The notes under the pieces: model-generated | Databases searched by the model: none | What the model saw: the letters and a program-made list of their open reading frames with translations, nothing else | Told to the model about the DNA's origin: nothing | Program-made: the position numbers and the translations under genes | In this document: positions 25,998 to 33,330 of the stretch, one piece after another | How the letters are laid out: the number at the start of each line of letters is the position of its first letter | How positions within the stretch are numbered: the first letter of the stretch is position 1 | From: Gemmatimonadota bacterium | GTDB lineage: Bacteria; Gemmatimonadota; Gemmatimonadetes; Longimicrobiales; Gaopeijiaceae | Length of the DNA stretch: 36,842 nt | NCBI GenBank assembly: GCA_028874905.1 | Contig: JAPPGZ010000062.1 | Location: forward strand, 1 to 36,842 | Direction: 5' to 3'

Positions 25998-26013
25998 AAG
26001 GAGGAAGACGATC
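25998..26013 (+). promoter_or_regulatory. Near-perfect SD followed by an in-frame ATC
   Basis: AAGGAGG (25998-26004) is followed after AAGACG by ATC at 26011-26013, exactly where a start codon is expected and in frame with the CBM9-like protein. The first residues after it form a clean signal peptide. No ATG, GTG or TTG lies at that position. This suggests either a rare ATC start, a sequence error or a decayed start with translation from the upstream GTG codons at 25924/25927. Confidence 0.5.
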
Positions 26014-26925
26014 GGGAGTTCGCCGGCCAAGATCTGGTGCTGCGCCGCCGCGGCCGTCGCTTGCGGGCTGGCAGTGCCTCTGCGCCCCGCAGTTGGCCAG
26101 GAGCCGACGAGCTTGCGGGTCTACGAGTCGCCGTGGACCGCTTCGCCCCCCGCAATCGACGGCGACCTGGGCGACCCCGCGTGGCGTTCCGCGCCCTGGA
26201 CCGAGGCCTTCGTGGACATCCGAGGCGAGGACTGGCCGGCACCCGCCTGGCCAACGCGCGCCAAGATCACCTGGGACGACGATCACCTCTACATCGCGGC
26301 CGAACTCGAGGAGCCGCACCTGTGGGCCACGCTCGCCGACCGCGACGCCATCCTCTACCGCGAGCACGACTTCGAGGTCTTCCTCGATCCCGACGGGGAC
26401 GCGCTCGCCTACTACGAACTCGAAGTCAACGCGCTGGGCACCGAGTTCGACCTCTTCCTCGACCGACCCTACAACCGGCGGGGCAAGGCCAACATCGGCT
26501 GGGACATGGCCGGACTCCGCACCGCCGTCCGCCTGGAGGGCACGCTGAACGACCCGTCGGACAGGGATTTGGGATGGAGTGTGGAGATCGCGATTCCGTG
26601 GTCGGCACTGGTGCCACCGGCCGCCTTTCAGCTCCCGGCTGCGGACGAGGCTGGCGTCACCGACACTGCCACCACACCCGAACGCATCTCCCACCCCTTC
26701 AGGCACGGTCGCTCGCCCCACTCCGGGGATACCTGGCGGGTCAACTTCTCGCGGGTCGAATGGCCCCTTCACATCGCTGACGGCACCTATCGCCGGGCCC
26801 GCTTGCCCACACGCGACGACCCGCATCCAGAGCACAACTGGGTCTGGTCGCCGCAGGGCGAGATCAACATGCACATCCCGGAGCGCTGGGGCCTGGTGCG
26901 GTTCGTGCGGGGAGCCGACCGATGA
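26011..26925 (+). CDS. Secreted CBM9/DOMON-like carbohydrate-binding protein
   Basis: Counted from the ATC at 26011 the protein has 304 residues; from the conventional GTG at 25924 it has 333. The ATC is preferred because it follows a near-perfect SD and gives a compact signal peptide (SSPAKIWCCAAAAVACGLAV, cleavage near AVGQ). The mature part is a family 9-like carbohydrate-binding fold: YESPWTASPPAIDGDLGDPAW, ITWDDDHLYIAAELEEPHLW, DFEVFLDPDGDALAYYELEV and LGWSVEIAIPWSAL, ending in RVNFSRVEWPLH and ERWGLVRFV. Such domains bind sugars or, in DOMON relatives, haem or sugars. No catalytic domain is attached. Its stop overlaps the next gene's start (ATGA), so the two are translationally coupled, and the partner is a glycoside-hydrolase-like protein, which supports a carbohydrate role. 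Confidence 0.87.
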   Translation: MGSSPAKIWCCAAAAVACGLAVPLRPAVGQEPTSLRVYESPWTASPPAIDGDLGDPAWRSAPWTEAFVDIRGEDWPAPAWPTRAKITWDDDHLYIAAELEEPHLWATLADRDAILYREHDFEVFLDPDGDALAYYELEVNALGTEFDLFLDRPYNRRGKANIGWDMAGLRTAVRLEGTLNDPSDRDLGWSVEIAIPWSALVPPAAFQLPAADEAGVTDTATTPERISHPFRHGRSPHSGDTWRVNFSRVEWPLHIADGTYRRARLPTRDDPHPEHNWVWSPQGEINMHIPERWGLVRFVRGADR

Positions 26926-28091
26926 GAGAGAGTCCGCGGCTGGCCCCGGACCCGCCGATGAAACGGCGCGAATTCCTCAGGGTCGCGGGCGGGGTGCTCG
27001 CCGCCGCCCCCGGGACTACCGCCCTCGCAACCTGTTCTCCCGAGGGTGACGTGCCTCGATCTCTCCCCGAGGCGGACAGGCCTCGATCTCTCCCCCTGGC
27101 CGACGCACAGCACCCCTTCACCGCCTGGACCTGGGTGCACGGCGACCGCGACTACGACGCACCCGAGTGGCAACGCCGTTTCGCCAGGCTGCGCGATGCG
27201 GGCCTCGACGCCGTGCTGGTCGGTGGCGGTGACATCGATCTCGTCTCCGGGGCCGCCCAGGCCGAGGGCCTCGAGTTCCACCGCTGGTTCTGGACGCTGA
27301 ACCGCAACGGCGACCGGTGGGCGCGGGAAAACCACCCGGAGTGGTTCACGGTCAGCCGCAACCTCGAATCGTCGCTCGAACATCCGCCCTATGTGGGCTA
27401 CTACAGGTGGGTGTGCCCCTCGCGCGAGCCGGTGAGGGAGTACCTCCGCGGCCTCGTCGGCGAGCTGGCCGCAAACCCCGCGGTGGACGGCGTTCACCTC
27501 GACTACGTGCGGCACTGCGACGTGATCCTCCCGCGCGGCCTCTGGGAGACGTACGACCTCGTGCAGGACACCGAGTTGCCCGAGTTCGACTTCTGCTACT
27601 GCGACGTGTGCCGCGAACAGTTCGCCGCGCTCGACGGCAGGGATCCGCTCGACATCGCCGACCCGCCCGCCGACGAAGCGTGGCGCCGCTTCCGCTGGGA
27701 CAGTGTCACCGGAGCGGTGAGGGAGCTCGCGCGCGAGGTGCACGGGCACGGCAAGCCGATCACTGCGGCGGTCTTCCCGACGCCGACGATCGCGCGCCGC
27801 CTGGTCAGACAGGCGTGGGACGAGTGGCCGCTCGACCGCGTATTCCCGATGCTGTATCACAGCTTCTACCTCGAGGACATCGGCTGGATCGGCCACGGCG
27901 TGCGCGAGGGCGTGGCCGCGCTGGGGTCAAGGCCCTTGAACGCGGGACTATACCTTCCGGCGCTCGATCCATCGCAACTCTCCGCGGCTGTGGCCACAGC
28001 GCGGACAGCGGGCGCGTCCGGCGTGTCTCTCTTCGAGATGCACGGCCTGACAGAGGAACACCTCTTGGCGTTGCGGGACGCTCTCGGCTAG
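26922..28091 (+). CDS. Tat-exported glycoside-hydrolase-like (GHL) TIM-barrel protein
   Basis: A 389-residue protein whose ATG at 26922 overlaps the preceding stop (ATGA) and has GGGGAG upstream; a later ATG at 26958 has no SD. The Tat signal is MKRREFLRVAGGVLAAAPG. A short repeat-bearing linker follows (see 27054). The body looks like the putative glycoside hydrolase families built on a TIM barrel: RRFARLRDAGLDAVLVGGGD, YRWVCPSREPVREYLRGLV, VDGVHLDYVRHCDVILP with a candidate catalytic Asp, FCYCDVCREQF (a Cys pattern often seen in this group), GKPITAAVFPTP and DRVFPMLYHSFY. The substrate is unknown. Coupling to a CBM9-like protein suggests both act on the same extracytoplasmic glycan. Confidence 0.82.
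   Translation: MRESPRLAPDPPMKRREFLRVAGGVLAAAPGTTALATCSPEGDVPRSLPEADRPRSLPLADAQHPFTAWTWVHGDRDYDAPEWQRRFARLRDAGLDAVLVGGGDIDLVSGAAQAEGLEFHRWFWTLNRNGDRWARENHPEWFTVSRNLESSLEHPPYVGYYRWVCPSREPVREYLRGLVGELAANPAVDGVHLDYVRHCDVILPRGLWETYDLVQDTELPEFDFCYCDVCREQFAALDGRDPLDIADPPADEAWRRFRWDSVTGAVRELAREVHGHGKPITAAVFPTPTIARRLVRQAWDEWPLDRVFPMLYHSFYLEDIGWIGHGVREGVAALGSRPLNAGLYLPALDPSQLSAAVATARTAGASGVSLFEMHGLTEEHLLALRDALG
27054..27107 (+). repeat. Two-unit 27-bp in-frame tandem repeat in the GHL linker
   Basis: Units 27054-27080 and 27081-27107 share the identical 15-mer CCTCGATCTCTCCCC and 21 of 27 bases overall. They encode PRSLPEADR and PRSLPLADA between the Tat signal and the barrel. A recent duplication in a flexible linker is the simplest reading. 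Confidence 0.8.
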
Positions 28092-28146
28092 TGTCGTGTC
28101 CGACTACTGCCGTGTCCCAGGAACCTCCAACTCGAGAGGCGCACCG

Positions 28147-29742
28147 ATGAACAGATCCGTCCAACTCCTCGCATTCGCTCTTGTTGCGGCGCTGGGCGCG
28201 TGCACCATTGCCTACGAGGACGACGACGCGGGGGGCGCCAGCCGTCGTCTCGGCTCCGCTATTTCGCAGGAACCCCTCCGCTTCGCCGTAGCCCGCTTCC
28301 AGCACGAGACCTGCACCTTCTGTCCCGGTGGCGACACGGAGGTCGACGACTGGCTGCGCTACAGCGAGCCCCTCTCCGGGGAGGCGCTGCTTTCGGGCGG
28401 CGGCTACGTGGGCGGGTTCGTCAAGCGGGCGAGGGAGTTCGGCGACGTTGAACTGGTGCCTCTGACCTCGCCGGTCGGGGTCTTCGGCGGGTCGTCCAGG
28501 AGCTGGAACACGAAGGAGGCCTTCGACCACTTCCTCGATACCATGCTCGCCGAAATGCGGGAGCAGCTCCCCGTCGACGGGGTCTACCTGGCTCTGCACG
28601 GGGCGATGGCGGTCCGCGATGTCCCGCGCCCCGAGGCCGAGATCGCGCGCCGTTTCCGCGAGGTGGTCGGGCTCGGCGTCCCCATCGCGGGAGCCTTCGA
28701 CCTGCACGGCAACGAGGACGGCGAGTTCCTGGAACACGCCGACTTCTCCTTCGTCACCAAGCGCTTCCCGCACTACGACGCCTACATGCAGGGCGAGCGT
28801 GCGGCGAGGGCGCTCAGGCTCGCGGCGCTGGGCGAATACCGGTCCACCACGGCCACCCGGAAGCCGGGCGTCATCACGGCCACCGTGTTGCAGTGGACGG
28901 GGCAGTCCCCCGCGATGGACATCATGGAGCGGGCGCGGCGCTGGGAGGCGCGGGAGAACGACGCGTACGTGAGCGTCTTCTATGGCTATCCCTGGTCGGA
29001 CGTGCCCGACGTCGGCGCGACCGTGCAGGTCATGACCAACGACGACCAGGCACTCGCCGACCGGATCGCGGACGACATGGACGACTTCATCTGGCGCGTG
29101 CGAGAGGACTTCGCGGTGGGAGGCTACCCCGGACCGGAGGAGGCCGCGGGCATCGTTGCAACGGCCATCGCACGCGGTGAGATCCCCGTGGCGGTCGGCG
29201 ACTACAGTGACCGTCCCGGCGACGCCACCCACATCCTGGGCGCGTTCGAGGCGGCCGGGATCGGCAACGTGCTGTACGGCACGATCACCTCGCCCGCCAC
29301 GCTTGACGCCCTGGGTGCCGCGAACGCCCGGCCCGGCGACCCCTTCGACATGGAGATCGGCGGTTTCACGCCGTCCGGCGGCTCGCCCCGGCGCATCGTC
29401 GGCACGGTGGAGTACTTCGGCGAGGGTTTCGGCTACGACGCCATCGCCGCGGTCTCGTTCGGCGACGGCAACGTCGTCTTCCTCACGCCGGCCTACGAGC
29501 AGGTGCTCTACCCGGACGCCTTCCGCTACGGCGACATCGAGCCCGACGACTACGATGTCTTCGTCGTCAAGTCACGCGTCCACTTCCGCCGTGGCTTCGA
29601 CGAGACCGGCTACGCGCCCACGATCGTCATCGTCGATGCCCCGGAGCCCTTCGTCGGTACGACCTTCCTGGACGCGTTATCGTATGAGCACGTGAATCTG
29701 GGCGAACTGTATCCATATGGTACGCCGCCGCACCGACGGTAA
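28147..29742 (+). CDS. M81-family (MlrC-like) metallopeptidase lipoprotein
   Basis: A 531-residue protein from the ATG at 28147 (AGAGG upstream); an upstream GTG at 28096 would add residues before the signal peptide. The lipobox is LGAC (Cys19). The body matches the microcystin-degradation MlrC family: VARFQHETCTFCPGG, VDGVYLALHGAMAV, GAFDLHGNEDGEFLEHAD with the predicted Asp/His metal ligands, KRFPHYDAYMQGERAA, and YGYPWSDVPDVGATVQV in the first domain. The second MlrC domain has VAVGDYSDRPGDATHILGAF. MlrC was described as hydrolysing the linear tetrapeptide product of microcystin; most homologues have unknown substrates. A lipoprotein form acting outside the cytoplasm on peptides is inferred. 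The desaturase gene follows after 14 bp. Confidence 0.94.
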   Translation: MNRSVQLLAFALVAALGACTIAYEDDDAGGASRRLGSAISQEPLRFAVARFQHETCTFCPGGDTEVDDWLRYSEPLSGEALLSGGGYVGGFVKRAREFGDVELVPLTSPVGVFGGSSRSWNTKEAFDHFLDTMLAEMREQLPVDGVYLALHGAMAVRDVPRPEAEIARRFREVVGLGVPIAGAFDLHGNEDGEFLEHADFSFVTKRFPHYDAYMQGERAARALRLAALGEYRSTTATRKPGVITATVLQWTGQSPAMDIMERARRWEARENDAYVSVFYGYPWSDVPDVGATVQVMTNDDQALADRIADDMDDFIWRVREDFAVGGYPGPEEAAGIVATAIARGEIPVAVGDYSDRPGDATHILGAFEAAGIGNVLYGTITSPATLDALGAANARPGDPFDMEIGGFTPSGGSPRRIVGTVEYFGEGFGYDAIAAVSFGDGNVVFLTPAYEQVLYPDAFRYGDIEPDDYDVFVVKSRVHFRRGFDETGYAPTIVIVDAPEPFVGTTFLDALSYEHVNLGELYPYGTPPHRR

Positions 29743-29756
29743 CGCTGAAAGGCCGA

Positions 29757-30782
29757 ATGAAGATCGACCGCGAGCAGGTCCGACACTGGAAGCGAGTCCT
29801 GTCTCCCTACTTCGGCCCGGACGATCGTCGGAGCGCGTGGCAAATGGGATACACCGCCGTCCTCTTCGCAGCGGCCTGGGCGCTGATGTACTTGAGCCTC
29901 GGCGTCGGCTACTGGCTGACTCTGCTGCTGGCGATCCCGACCGCGGGCCTGGCGATGCGCCTCTTCATGTTCCAGCACGACTGCGGCCACGGATCCTACT
30001 TCAAGTCGCGGCGGCTGGCATGCATCACCGGTTCGGTGATCGGGGTGCTCACCCTCACCCCCTACCACTACTGGCGAAAGACGCACGCGATTCACCACGC
30101 CCACTCGGGCGATCTGGACGTACGCACATTCGGAGACATCGTCACGGTGACCGTCAAGGAGTACGAGGCGATGTCCTTCCTGCAACGCTTCGGATACCGG
30201 TTCTACCGCAATCCCTTCATTCTCTTCGGTCCCGGCGCGGCCTTCCAGTTTTTCATCAAGCACCGGTTTCCGTGGGACACGCCGAGAGGGTGGAAACGGG
30301 AATGGCTTTCCGTGTGGTGGACCAACGCCGCGCTGGTCGCCATTCTGACCGGTGCCTGGCTGACCATCGGAATCGGCACTTTCCTGATGATCCAGCTGCC
30401 GATCACCCTGATCTCCTGCTCGATCGGGGTATGGCTTTTCTACGTGCAGCACCAGTTCGAAGACGCGTACTGGCACTGGCGCGAGGACTGGAACTACTTC
30501 GACGCGGGCCTCCACGGGTCCTCGTTCCTGCGCCTGCCGAAGGTTCTGCAGTGGTTTACGGCGAACATCGGACTCCACCATGTCCACCATCTGAGCGCGC
30601 GGATCCCCAACTACCGGCTCCAGCGTTGCCACGACGAGAACCCGGAGCTGTGGCAGGCCCCGACGATGACGCTCTGGGACGGACTCAAGACCCTGCACCT
30701 GGCGTTGTGGGACGAAGGAAGACGGAAGCTGATCTCGTTTCGCGAGTACCGGCGGCTGCGGACCGCGGGGGTGCTTTCGTGA
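29757..30782 (+). CDS. Membrane fatty acid desaturase
   Basis: A 341-residue protein with AAAGG before the ATG. It carries the three His boxes of membrane di-iron desaturases: HDCGH (74-78), HAIHH (110-114) and HHVHH (274-278). Hydrophobic segments at about 31-50, 52-70, 88-102, 186-205 and 207-230 give the usual two membrane hairpins with the boxes on the cytosolic side. The order and spacing are like delta-12/omega-6 acyl desaturases, which introduce double bonds into membrane acyl chains using O2 and an external electron donor. Regioselectivity cannot be read from sequence. It overlaps the FKBP gene by 4 bp (GTGA), so the two are co-translated. Confidence 0.94.
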   Translation: MKIDREQVRHWKRVLSPYFGPDDRRSAWQMGYTAVLFAAAWALMYLSLGVGYWLTLLLAIPTAGLAMRLFMFQHDCGHGSYFKSRRLACITGSVIGVLTLTPYHYWRKTHAIHHAHSGDLDVRTFGDIVTVTVKEYEAMSFLQRFGYRFYRNPFILFGPGAAFQFFIKHRFPWDTPRGWKREWLSVWWTNAALVAILTGAWLTIGIGTFLMIQLPITLISCSIGVWLFYVQHQFEDAYWHWREDWNYFDAGLHGSSFLRLPKVLQWFTANIGLHHVHHLSARIPNYRLQRCHDENPELWQAPTMTLWDGLKTLHLALWDEGRRKLISFREYRRLRTAGVLS

Positions 30783-31246
30783 GCTGGTCGAGAGGATGGG
30801 TCCGCGGAGCGGTCGGTCTGCTGGTCGCCGTGACCGCGCCCATGGCATGCGGAGACGATATGACAGATCCTGAGGGCATCGAGCAGGCCCAGTTCGCGGC
30901 CTCGCTGGGCATCAACCTCGCCAACTTCACGCGTACTTCATCCGGCCTCTACTACGAGGACATCGCTCTGGGCTCCGGTGACCCGGCCACCGCCGGCCAG
31001 AGCGTGCGCGTCGCCTACACCGGCTGGCTGATCAACGGCGCCCAGTTCGACAGCGGCGAGTTCGCGTTTCTCCTCGGCGCCGGCCAGGTCGTGCCCGGCT
31101 TCGACGAAGGCGTAGAGGGCATGCGCGTCGGAGGGATTCGCAGGATCATTATCCCGCCGGAGTTGGGGTACGGGAGCCGTGGCAGTGGACCCGTACCCCC
31201 GAACGCGATCATGATCTTCCGGATCGAGGTGTTGTCGATCGGGTAG
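30779..31246 (+). CDS. FKBP-type peptidyl-prolyl isomerase lipoprotein
   Basis: A 155-residue protein from a GTG at 30779 that overlaps the desaturase stop. The signal peptide (VRGAVGLLVAVTAPMAC) ends at Cys24, a likely lipidation site. After an Asp/Glu-rich spacer comes a complete FKBP domain: TSSGLYYEDIALGSGDPATA, VRVAYTGWLINGAQFDSG, VVPGFDEGVEGMRVGGIRRI, IIPPELGYGSRG and PPNAIMIFRIEVLSI. The Trp at the floor of the FKBP12 active site is Phe here (VVPGFDEG). It should catalyse prolyl isomerisation in exported proteins. Confidence 0.94.
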   Translation: MSWSRGWVRGAVGLLVAVTAPMACGDDMTDPEGIEQAQFAASLGINLANFTRTSSGLYYEDIALGSGDPATAGQSVRVAYTGWLINGAQFDSGEFAFLLGAGQVVPGFDEGVEGMRVGGIRRIIIPPELGYGSRGSGPVPPNAIMIFRIEVLSIG

Positions 31247-31306
31247 GGGCGACGGTTGGCCTGAACGCACCCGGGTTTGACCGGTTGTCGCAGGGATGAC
31301 AAACTA

Positions 31307-31322
31307 TATCGCAAATGCGATA
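31307..31322 (+). promoter_or_regulatory. Perfect palindrome: probable toxin-antitoxin operator
   Basis: TATCGCA (31307-31313) and TGCGATA (31316-31322) are perfect inverted 7-mers separated by AA. It sits 12 bp before the antitoxin ATG, beside an AT-rich ACTATAT stretch likely to hold the -10. RelB/DinJ antitoxins repress their own operons through such short palindromes. Confidence 0.65.
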
Positions 31323-31334
31323 CAGGAGATTCCG

Positions 31335-31616
31335 ATGAAGTCACGGAGTTCGATGCTCCACGTCCGGATGGACACGGAGATGAAGCGCAAGGCTACGGTG
31401 GCGCTCGCGGCCATGGGGATGACGGCCTCGGAGGCGGTGCGACTGTTCTTCCACCGCATCGCGGTCGATCAGGCCTTTCCGCTCGAGCTCAAGGTGCCGA
31501 ACGCGCAGACCCGCAGGGCCATGGCCGAGTCAGAGGAAATGATGAGAGCGGGGACGGCCCGGTTCGCCAAGGCGGATGACATGTTTGCGGAGCTTGAAGA
31601 AGCCAGCGGCCAGTAA
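31335..31616 (+). CDS. RelB/DinJ-family type II antitoxin
   Basis: A 93-residue protein from the ATG at 31335 (AGGAG upstream; an upstream ATG at 31296 lies across the operator and is less likely). The N-terminus is a ribbon-helix-helix domain: SSMLHVRMDTEMKRKATVAL forms the strand and first helix, and MGMTASEAVRLFFHRIA the second, the standard RelB/DinJ pattern. The C-terminal part (PNAQTRRAMAESEEMMRAGTA and following) would wrap the toxin. It overlaps the toxin frame by 41 bp. Confidence 0.93.
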   Translation: MKSRSSMLHVRMDTEMKRKATVALAAMGMTASEAVRLFFHRIAVDQAFPLELKVPNAQTRRAMAESEEMMRAGTARFAKADDMFAELEEASGQ

Positions 31617-31920
31617 ACGGACACGCCCGCCTCGCCGCGTCGACTTCACGCGGGGCTTTCTCAAGGACTGGGAGCGGCTTTCGCGGTCGGGGCGATACGA
31701 CATGCACCGGCTCAAGTCGGTCATGCTCGACCTCATCGCCAACGAGGCCCCGCTTGGTTCCGAACGGCGAGACCACGCGTTGAGGGGCGAATGGGCGAAT
31801 CACCGCGAAGGCCATATCGGCGGCGATTTCCTTCTGATCTACCAGGTCGACGATGCGCCGAAGCCGAGCGGCTCGATCAACTTCGTCCGCGCTGGTACCC
31901 ACGCCGAACTCTTCGAATAG
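31576..31920 (+). CDS. YafQ-family (RelE/ParE superfamily) mRNA interferase toxin
   Basis: A 114-residue protein whose ATG at 31576 lies inside the antitoxin gene; TTG codons at 31585 and 31594 are alternative starts giving a length nearer the usual 90-100. The family signature is strong: RRDHALRGEWANHREGHI and FVRAGTHAELF. Compared with E. coli YafQ (catalytic His50, His63, Asp67, Trp68, His87, Phe91) the equivalents here are DH, GH, GGD, then Phe in place of Trp68, TH and LF. YafQ cuts mRNA on the ribosome. The Trp to Phe change is conservative, so the toxin may be active. Confidence 0.92.
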   Translation: MTCLRSLKKPAASKRTRPPRRVDFTRGFLKDWERLSRSGRYDMHRLKSVMLDLIANEAPLGSERRDHALRGEWANHREGHIGGDFLLIYQVDDAPKPSGSINFVRAGTHAELFE

Positions 31921-31950
31921 AGCGCCCGACACCGACACGACCGCCCCCCG

Positions 31951-32379
31951 CTACACCCCCACCAACTCCCCCAGCACGAACACGTCGGTGAGCAGCGCCC
32001 GCACATGGATCGACGCGTTGAGGTTGTCGATCAGCTGGGACGAAACGGAAGTCTGCGCCGCGACAAGCCGCACCAGCGCGCGGGAGGCCGCCGCGTCTCG
32101 CCGGAGTACGCCCAGCGCTGCATCCACGGCCTCTGCCGGGCTGGCACCGTCGCCAGGATCCGCCGACGCTGTCGCGCCGCCCGCTCCAACCTCCAGCAGG
32201 CGCCGCCGGAACGCCCCGTCCAGGCCGTCGAGCGCCTCTTCGAAGCCGCGCAAGTATGTGCGCACCTGTTCCCCCGCCTTGCTTGCGGAGTCGTCCGCCA
32301 ACCCCTGAGCGGCGTAGGCGAGGAAGAACTCGTAGCCCTCCTCGATCGCGTCGATCCTTCGCTTCAGGTCGTCGCTCAT
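31951..32379 (-). CDS. Hypothetical protein downstream of cytochrome b
   Basis: A 142-residue, mostly helical, acidic protein (MSDDLKRRIDAIEEGYEFFL, YLRGFEEALDGLDGAFRRRL, VRLVAAQTSVSSQLIDNLN). It has no signal peptide, membrane segment or cysteine. No SD was seen, so it may depend on coupling to the cytochrome gene, whose stop lies 45 bp upstream. I do not recognise a family. Its place at the end of the molybdenum-hydroxylase/cytochrome b run suggests an accessory or assembly role, but this is only positional. Confidence 0.7.
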   Translation of the reverse strand: MSDDLKRRIDAIEEGYEFFLAYAAQGLADDSASKAGEQVRTYLRGFEEALDGLDGAFRRRLLEVGAGGATASADPGDGASPAEAVDAALGVLRRDAAASRALVRLVAAQTSVSSQLIDNLNASIHVRALLTDVFVLGELVGV

Positions 32380-32424
32380 CGGTGCGGCAATCGGGTCAGG
32401 CGCTCGGCGGGCCGGCCGGAGCCG

Positions 32425-33261
32425 TCAATCGCCCTCGGCCTCGGCAGCCTGCGTACCCGCCTCCGGGACCGTCCAGCGCGCGGGATCGTGGTTCTCGAGG
32501 TAGCGGTCGCGGTCGATCCAGCCGTTGATCATGGACCAGGTCATCCAGCGCTTCTCGGGGCGGATCGCGAAGTAGACGTGCGCGATCACGAGGAAGATCA
32601 GGCCGATGCCGCAGACCCCGTGGATCACGTAGATCCAACCCCAGGTGGCGTCGCTGAACATGTAGGTCCGCTCGGCCCAGAGGAAGTTGTCGATGCGGAA
32701 CATCATCAGGACGCCGGTGACGACGGCGCCGAGCGTGGCGACCATGGCGACGTGGTGGAACATCTTCTGATCGACCGGATACTTGCCGGCCCGCGGGCGC
32801 TCGGCGTCGGCCTTGCCCAGCGCGGCCTTGAGACCCTGCTTGCCCTCTTCGATGTCGCGGCGGTCGATCCACATCGTCCAGAAGTCCTGCTTCGCGAAGA
32901 CGTGGTAGATGTGATAGATAACCGTCAGGATCAGCAGGACCCCGGCAATCCAGTGAATGGTGACCCAGGGGAACTGGATCCCGATCACCGGAAAGAAGGC
33001 CGTGATCAGCAGTGCGAACATGGTCGCGCTCATCGACCAGTGGAATCCGCGTGCGCCGGGCTTGTGACGCTGGAGCTTTTCGGGCAGACCCTCCGCTTCG
33101 TCGGGGTCGACCTCGCCCGTGCCGACCTTCTTGGGCACCATGAGCGCGTGCACCACCACGAAGACGGCGCCGATGATCACGGCCGCCCAGATCAGATCCC
33201 ACGAGACACCGATCGGGACGTCCTCGCCCCAAGGGTTCAGCGCCCGCCGAAGGAATTCCAT
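32425..33261 (-). CDS. Membrane cytochrome b (formate dehydrogenase gamma / b561-like)
   Basis: A 278-residue protein with GGAGAG before the ATG. Five hydrophobic segments lie near 22-42, 78-98, 103-122, 170-190 and 208-230. His candidates for haem b ligation are in ARGFHWSMS, VTIHWIAG, VIYHIYHVF, KMFHHVAMV, VIHGVCG and LVIAHVYFAI, the distribution seen in di-haem gamma subunits of formate dehydrogenase and related quinone-linked enzymes. Such subunits pass electrons between a soluble redox partner and the quinone pool. The partner is probably the molybdenum hydroxylase encoded just upstream (inference), although a perfect palindrome lies between them, which suggests separate control. Confidence 0.9.
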   Translation of the reverse strand: MEFLRRALNPWGEDVPIGVSWDLIWAAVIIGAVFVVVHALMVPKKVGTGEVDPDEAEGLPEKLQRHKPGARGFHWSMSATMFALLITAFFPVIGIQFPWVTIHWIAGVLLILTVIYHIYHVFAKQDFWTMWIDRRDIEEGKQGLKAALGKADAERPRAGKYPVDQKMFHHVAMVATLGAVVTGVLMMFRIDNFLWAERTYMFSDATWGWIYVIHGVCGIGLIFLVIAHVYFAIRPEKRWMTWSMINGWIDRDRYLENHDPARWTVPEAGTQAAEAEGD

Positions 33262-33288
33262 GGTCTAGTCTCTCCGTTGGATGGCACG

Positions 33289-33316
33289 CGATACTAAACC
33301 CGTTTGTTTAGTATCG
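33289..33316 (-). promoter_or_regulatory. Perfect 11-bp-arm palindrome ahead of cytochrome b
   Basis: CGATACTAAAC (33289-33299) and GTTTAGTATCG (33306-33316) are perfect inverted copies with a 6-bp spacer. The element is AT-rich in a GC-rich region, lies 28 bp before the cytochrome b start and 14 bp after the FAD-subunit stop. AAAC-spacer-GTTT symmetry is typical of TetR-type operators. As a hairpin it would have no T-tract, so an operator is favoured over a terminator. Confidence 0.6.
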
Positions 33317-33330
33317 GGCGATGTCTGGTA

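Noticed and set aside
29717..30778. Upstream extension of the FKBP frame through the desaturase gene
   Set aside because: The extension is out-of-frame shadow of the desaturase; the GTG at 30779 immediately precedes a lipoprotein signal peptide.
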